A DNA stretch of 64,000 nucleotides from Mya arenaria (taxonomy: Eukaryota > Mollusca > Bivalvia > Myida > Myidae). Position numbers and translations under genes: made by a program. The stretch is from positions 13,009,700-13,073,699 of the forward strand of contig NC_069130.1 in NCBI RefSeq assembly GCF_026914265.1, in the 5' to 3' direction. The notes under the pieces were generated by a model. It ran no database searches. It had not been told where the DNA came from and was given only the letters and a program-made list of their open reading frames with translations. Each line of letters starts with the position of its first letter. Within the stretch, counting starts at the first letter, position 1. Shown one piece after another: positions 58,301-64,000 of the stretch.

Positions 58301-61300
58301 CACACATTGTTCGTTTTCTTAAAATTCAAATTAGAAAAATGGCAATTTTTCACTTAGTTGAAAATTATTACTAAGATGCATATTGAATACGCCTCCTGGT
58401 GAAATGGTATCTCAGGAATTATATTGTGACTATTGATTAAGGTTATGAATAAATAATGAAGAATATCAAGTGTGATACTATGTAAATTATACTTTTTAAA
58501 GCTGTCATTGGTTTTTATGACTTGGGTTTTATTTACATCATAGTTTTTTTTATGGTATCACCCATTTATTTCATGCTTTCTTAAGTTTGTGGATTATATC
58601 CTAATAAACTCATTGTTTGAAACACTGCGTTTATCGAAGTATAATCTTATTGTTTCAGTCATTTTAGCCTGTTGCACTGTTAAAGCTCCACTCTCACAGA
58701 TTGAACGTTTTGACATTTTTTTTATTTTTTTGTTGGAACGAGCCAATTTTTGCAAAAATCCATGAAAACCAGTTATATAAGACTGCTGACAAAAAAATTA
58801 TTGCAGATTTTTATATTTAAGTTCAAAAATTGATGTTTTTACATACATTTTTTTAAACGGTTTAATCCATAAAACATTAATTTACGAACGGAATATGAAA
58901 ATCTACGATCTGAATTTTTGTCAGTAATCTTATACCATTGGTTTGCAGATATTTACGCAAAAAGTTGCTCTCTTTCCATGACAAAAAATTAAAAAGTTTA
59001 TGAAATGGTCAATCTGTGAGAGTTCAGCTTTAAAAGAACAAAATAATTGCAGACAGTGCTGGGAAGAAAAATCAATGGTGTATGAAATCGTTTGGCTAGA
59101 ATTGTTCAGGGAAATAAACACTGCCTTCATACAATACTGATAATTGAACATTATCTGTTTTTTAGACAATATGAGACAACTATATTACCCAACAGCGTGA
59201 CAAAGCCATGCATAATTTATGCGTACGCTGACTTCTGCTTCAACTGTATGAGGATAGAAGGAATACTGGAAAAGTTCTTCTCCGAGTTGAAAGCAGTTGG
59301 TAGGTTATTAAGGAATCGAACTCACAGATAAGCTTAGGCCCAAAAAGAAATTGTTCGATTAGGGTATCATCCTTTTCAAAAATAGGTAGGGTAGGTAGGC
59401 TGTTTTATTATTAGGCTTTATTATAAGGATTTATATAAGACCATTATTGTCATCATTGGGGAATGGCGTTAAAGTAATCTTCTACATAAAGCTTTACAAG
59501 TGTTGAACTACATATTATTTTACACTATTATTTTATATATTTTTATACCAATGGTCTATAAAAACTGTAGGGTCAACACCTTATTCATAGAAGGGTCGGT
59601 TAGCGTGAACTTAAAAGTATTTTTTAAGGCTTTTTCTCCAATATACACTAAATTTTGATGCCATGTGACTCTATGCTATTTTCATGTCATTTGGAACATG
59701 CATGTTTAAATTTGATGCTCTGACAGTGAACCTAACATTTGAAAGGTATTTGCTTGCTGATTGGCAATGTATAAAATGAATGACCAAAAGTACTTGCATT
59801 TATTACAGTTAGTATATTTTGCTCTTAATTTCACATGTTTTTAAACTGAAAAACAAATCTACCTGTCTGCTCCATTTTGTCATTTTCATACACCAGAGGA
59901 ATGATAGTATGTGCACAACATTAGATTTATAATTATCAAACCTCTGTCAAATGAGAATGTATTTTGTGCTTTTTTGTTTTTTGGTAGAAAAAAGTGTTGA
60001 GGCATTATCAAAACATTTAACCTTGGTGATAACTCAAAAACTGTTTCAAATTGAAACTTGGTACACAATCATGTTGCCAGAAAAAATATGCATATGTCTA
60101 GCAAGGCCCATAACTCTGACATTAAAGTTTCATAATTGTTGAGTTACGACTGTTGTTCAACTTGGGTTTTAGCTGAAGGTAGGACCCTTCTGTCCTTATG
60201 GAGACCAGCATGGGCACCCTTCTGCTTTCATAGAATTGAATGCTCAAGACTGTCAAATATTTCTATTGTATTGTTTTAAGCTTACAGTAAAAAAATATAA
60301 ATACATTCACACTTTAAACAAACTAACTTCAACAGTAAAAAAACAAACAGGAAAGTGTTGGCATTGGCGTATGCTCTGGATAAAAACCTAAATATTTTTT
60401 CCTCTTGCGTAAATATAAATTCCTTCTCTAGGGTCTGTGGTATTTTTAACTATCTTTATTATTGAAATATTTTTTTTGCATGAGAACTCATTTGACAGTG
60501 AGAATAAAATGCACAATGTTTAAACTGACATTATAAAATCAAACATGCAAAGGGATTGTGTCACGAGTTTTGCAAGCATCAGTTACGACCCTCTCGAACT
60601 TTTCTTCTTTGTGCATCACTAAAGGCTGTGCTATTTTAGACTATCTTTTCTTCAGGTCTCTGTGCAGCTTCATTCCACGCGGGACGATCCGGCGGTCTCA
60701 GCTCTGCCCTAAGGGTATCCACTGTCCCCTCTATCGTCGGCGTTGTCAATGAGCGACTGTTCTATTTCAAAGGCTCTGTCAGCATTCAAAGTCTACATGA
60801 ATTTACACGGGGTCTCTTTCCTAATAACTTTGTCACTAAGGTGAGATTCAGTTTTAAATTGTAAATTGTTAAGTGGAAAACTACTTTCTACTCAGTATTT
60901 GAAGTTAATTATGTGGTTAATTTCCATTTTAAATGATTGAAAGTAAATGTAAATTGTAAAGAGAAAATCTATTTTTTTTTTTTAGTTTTTAGGCTCTATA
61001 TAGTCAAAAAACAATAGCTGGGTATGGAAGCCTCATACACCTAGAATACCAAACTGGCTTCTTACAATACAAACAACTACTCTGATCACCATGGAAACCC
61101 CAGATCAACCTGGTTACCAGCCCTTTAAGTGGCACAGGAGTAAACCATGAATAGAATCCTGGGGCCATATTCATATAACATCTTAATGAAAATTTTCAAC
61201 TAATTTAAGATATGCTTTTTGTCTAAGTTGAATTTTAAGACAATTAACATAAGAATAAATTGGTTTAAAAAAATAAAAAGTATTTAAAATATTTGTTGTT

Positions 61301-64000
61301 AAAAATTCAAAAGATTTCAGTAAGTTACAAAATTTAACTAAGAAGCATTATGAATATGGCCCCAGCACTTCGGACCTCATAGATCTATGATTTTCCAGGT
61401 ATTTGACAGTAACGTTGAACCATTCCTGTCAGGCTGGCCTGCGGACAACAAGGTTCGGGGATTGTTCTTCAGTCCTCGTGAAGATCTGTCGGCAAGGTTT
61501 CTGGCACCCGCGTATTTCTACCGTGAAAATGTGGCTTTTGGCCACATTTACACCCAATCTCTACAAGGAAAGGATATGTTACGGAAATTTGGTGTGAATA
61601 AACATCGGGAGACGCTACTGTTGTTTAATGAAGATACGAGTTCACCTGTGGCTACTATAAGTGTAAGTTTTAAGTTGTTGTTATATGTATAATGCATTGT
61701 ATATTGCAGAAGAAAGTACTTTGAGTGGGTGATAGTGGTGTAGTTGATAGATGTCTGCCTCTCACTTAAGAGGTTGTAGGTTCAATACCAACCAGGATGA
61801 GATAGCTCTAGTGGTATAAGTAAAAGCCTCTCAGTACAGAGGGTGGGTGGGTGCTTCCTCATGGCCTATCAGAATGGACATCAGTACTGGTATCTAACCA
61901 GGAAATGGACTGCAGATTGATTCTTTTAGCTTTTGTCACAATCAAGCTTAAAGAAATTAATATTAACAGACCATAAAGAACTTTCCAATTCTGAGGATGG
62001 AGACAGAATTAAGAACAATACACTTTCCTCATATATACCCTTGGACTATATTGAACAAGGATACATGAGATGTCGTACAAACACAAAGTCAAAACATTTT
62101 GAAATCATCCCAGATTTGTAGTAGTTGTCTCATGTATATTTTATTGTATAGATGTTACATGTAAGTGTGATCTACAATATCGTGTTATCAGTGGGAATTT
62201 GTCATATTTTTGGACTTTTAGGGAATTTTATTACTTAGCATGTTTCTAACAGTATATCATTTTTGTGAGGTGAGCTTGACAAAGCTGTAACAATGGCAGT
62301 CCCATGCGTGCATGTGTACGTCTGGACTGAACCTTATCTAGGCTGTATCTTGTTTTTAACCCAAGTCTAAATAAGTGATCCAAATCTAATTCTTCGGTAA
62401 TGTTCAACTATCAACATAAATAAGCATGGCCTTTTGCAAATATGGTACTTCTACTACTAGTCCAAATTATTGTACGGTCGTTGACAGATGGATTTTTTTT
62501 ACGATTTTTTATATGGCAAATCCTTAGGCATTGGAAGAATCTCGTACAACACATCTATTGTTTTAGACTAGTCCTACTACGTGTCAGAACAACTCTTCTT
62601 GTAATCATAATGGACCATAGCTAGAGTAACATTATCAAAGGCTTAATATATATTTCACCAGATGCAGCAGTTATCGAGGTCGACCCTTGACGAGGTTATA
62701 GAGGGAAACAAATACCTCACACTCCCTCGCTTGTCCTCGCAGAAATTATTCGAGGAGTTGTGTCCAGATGGATATAAAGTCAAAAACAGGAAGTAAGTAC
62801 ATGTAAACCTAAGCTCAACAATTTATGATTTGAAGGTTTGCTCTTAATGCGGTATTACTGTAGACCAAAAATTCCTGTTATGTCCTCACAAATATCATAT
62901 ATCTATTTCCATAAACAAAAAGACCTACTTTATATACAAAACTGACTCATATTATTGCTGTACGAATGCTAGGCGGGCCAGTATTCAATATTGATCTTAT
63001 TACTATCCTGAGACATGCCTCAGTGATTCCATTCAGGCTATTGGTCAGCTAAATATACAGGCCAATCAAAACACTTAGTTTCTGATCTTAAATTTAAGTT
63101 CAATCTAAGTTGGTTATTGAAAACAGCTCCTGGAATATCTTGATTAAGCTGTTTCCAGTGCTAACAAGATGTTGCTTCTAGTAGCTTCTAAGATTTTGCT
63201 GTTTCGCTGATGGGGCTTTTTTTCGAATTAGGTTGTTGCATAGAAAAACTGTGTGTTAAAAACTTTTTGTTGGTGGGGATTAAACTTTCCTGTCTTTTTC
63301 TCCTTTTTTTAAACCAGATAATTCTAATTCCTTCATTGCTTAGGTTAATAGGGCTCTAATCTGCAACTAGTAAATAGCCTTATGACAATGCAATTTGCCT
63401 CTGTGACAAATTGTCAAAGCAAGGCGGAAATAGATCCTCACAAAGCAACCTGCAAAAGCTGACTTCTTTTTTCTCATCATTTTCCTTGTACATTTTACAG
63501 ACTTTGCGTCGTTTTAATAACAAAGAAGGGCCCGGCACAAGACGGCACTCGGGAGCAGTTTCGTCAGTACAGTCAGGCGTCCAAGCTGAACGGGAACGAG
63601 CGGGTCAGGTTTACATACATGTTTGAGGACACACAGGCAGACTTTGTGAATACTCTGATGATGAAAGGCAAGCAGAAAGAAGCAGATGAGGCGCTAAAGG
63701 TGTGTTGTTAGGCCTAGAAGAAATAATGTTTTGGTTATTGAAACCCGACTGACTTAATGTTGTATAGGGGCACAATAAAAAAATTATAGGTTGATGCCAT
63801 TTTTATATTTTTTTCAATGCATTTTTAAATTTAACTCATTTTAATTTACTGATCAAAACAAACCTATATGATTTGAGTACAGATAAAAAGTATTAGCCTT
63901 TATAAATGTTCTTTTTTTAATTTTTAAACAGCTCACATTTTTTACCTGAATGTACAGGAATTGTATACTTTTTTTGGATCATGTCAAATGAGTTAAACAT
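55364..64000 (+). CDS. DNAJC16: DNAJC16 (ERdj8) orthologue, 5' part
   Basis: ER-membrane J-domain protein; in vertebrates DNAJC16/ERdj8 affects autophagosome size. Exons: 55364-55533, 56800-56866, 57234-57442, 59166-59299, 60656-60840, 61399-61662, 62662-62792 and 63501-63699, all phase-consistent; 453 codons, then cut by the window end (human protein 782 residues). Residues 1-26 form a signal peptide (hydrophobic YLIALFAICCLYF). The J domain follows with HPD at 58-60. A Gly/Phe-rich segment (FFPGGNGGFRFNFNNFGG) comes next, then a thioredoxin-like domain with CFNC at 173-176. Later blocks (VSTVPSIVGVVN, FLSGWPADNK, RLSSQKLFEELCP) align with human DNAJC16 by eye. Introns hold a MITE (58,684) and a SINE (61,726). 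It diverges from the helicase gene across a short shared promoter. Confidence 0.93.
58684..59029. mobile_element. TTAA-flanked MITE, family 1, copy 4
   Basis: Begins AGCTCCACTCTCACAGATTG after TTAA (58680-58683) and ends AATCTGTGAGAGTTCAGCT before TTAA (59030-59033). It lies in DNAJC16 intron 3, ending about 135 bp before exon 4. Confidence 0.88.
61726..61960 (+). mobile_element. tRNA-derived SINE in DNAJC16 intron 6
   Basis: A tRNA-like head (GATAGTGGTGTAGTTGATAG, then GTAGGTTCAATACC) is followed by a non-tRNA body and the tail TTTTGTCACAATCAAGCTTA. A different family from the 46,262 SINE. Ends approximate. Confidence 0.6.

Noticed and set aside
61726-61800. Possible tRNA gene in a DNAJC16 intron
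   Set aside because: tRNA-like head of a SINE, followed by a non-tRNA body; imperfect stems.

Overview
The window looks like a bivalve mollusc nuclear genome. It is AT-rich, intron-rich and crowded with short non-autonomous transposons. The LTR element at 10,802-15,449 resembles the Steamer-like (Mag-lineage Ty3/Gypsy) elements known from clams. Mya arenaria or a relative is my best guess, but the sequence alone does not settle the species.

Left third (about 4.8-31.7 kb): four tandem, same-strand copies (A, B, C, D) of one three-exon bZIP gene. A conserved LTPF-KEEL block before the bZIP and an intron at the basic-region/zipper junction place it with ATF3/JDP2/Fos. Exon 2 is 108 bp and exon 3 is 159 bp in every copy. 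A, C and D are open (242, 242 and 244 codons). B has a one-base frameshift in exon 1, a changed zipper leucine and the LTR element inside its first intron. A and B each sit downstream of a 33-bp satellite block (1,715-4,580 and 9,381-10,140), share a SINE in the 3' flank and are the youngest pair. All four have TATA-like promoters, and their 3' flanks carry AU-rich elements.

Middle and right: a DDX19/Dbp5-type DEAD-box RNA helicase lies on the minus strand (11 coding exons, 54,721 down to 33,941, 521 codons). It diverges from a plus-strand DNAJC16 (ERdj8) orthologue that starts at 55,364 and runs off the window end after 8 coding exons (453 codons). Their start codons are about 640 bp apart, which suggests a shared bidirectional promoter.

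The helicase introns are a museum of mobile DNA: five hAT-type elements with exact 8-bp target duplications (one keeps a BED-finger fragment), several MITE families flanked by TTAA, tRNA-derived SINEs and a Helitron-like element with a 179-bp internal tandem repeat. Because the bZIP genes are paralogues, several insertions have their empty site elsewhere in the same window.

Most speculative lead: a dense satellite carrying one TACGTG motif per monomer lies immediately upstream of stress-type bZIP genes, and the bZIP basic region has an unusual phenylalanine where animal ATF3/Fos proteins have cysteine.
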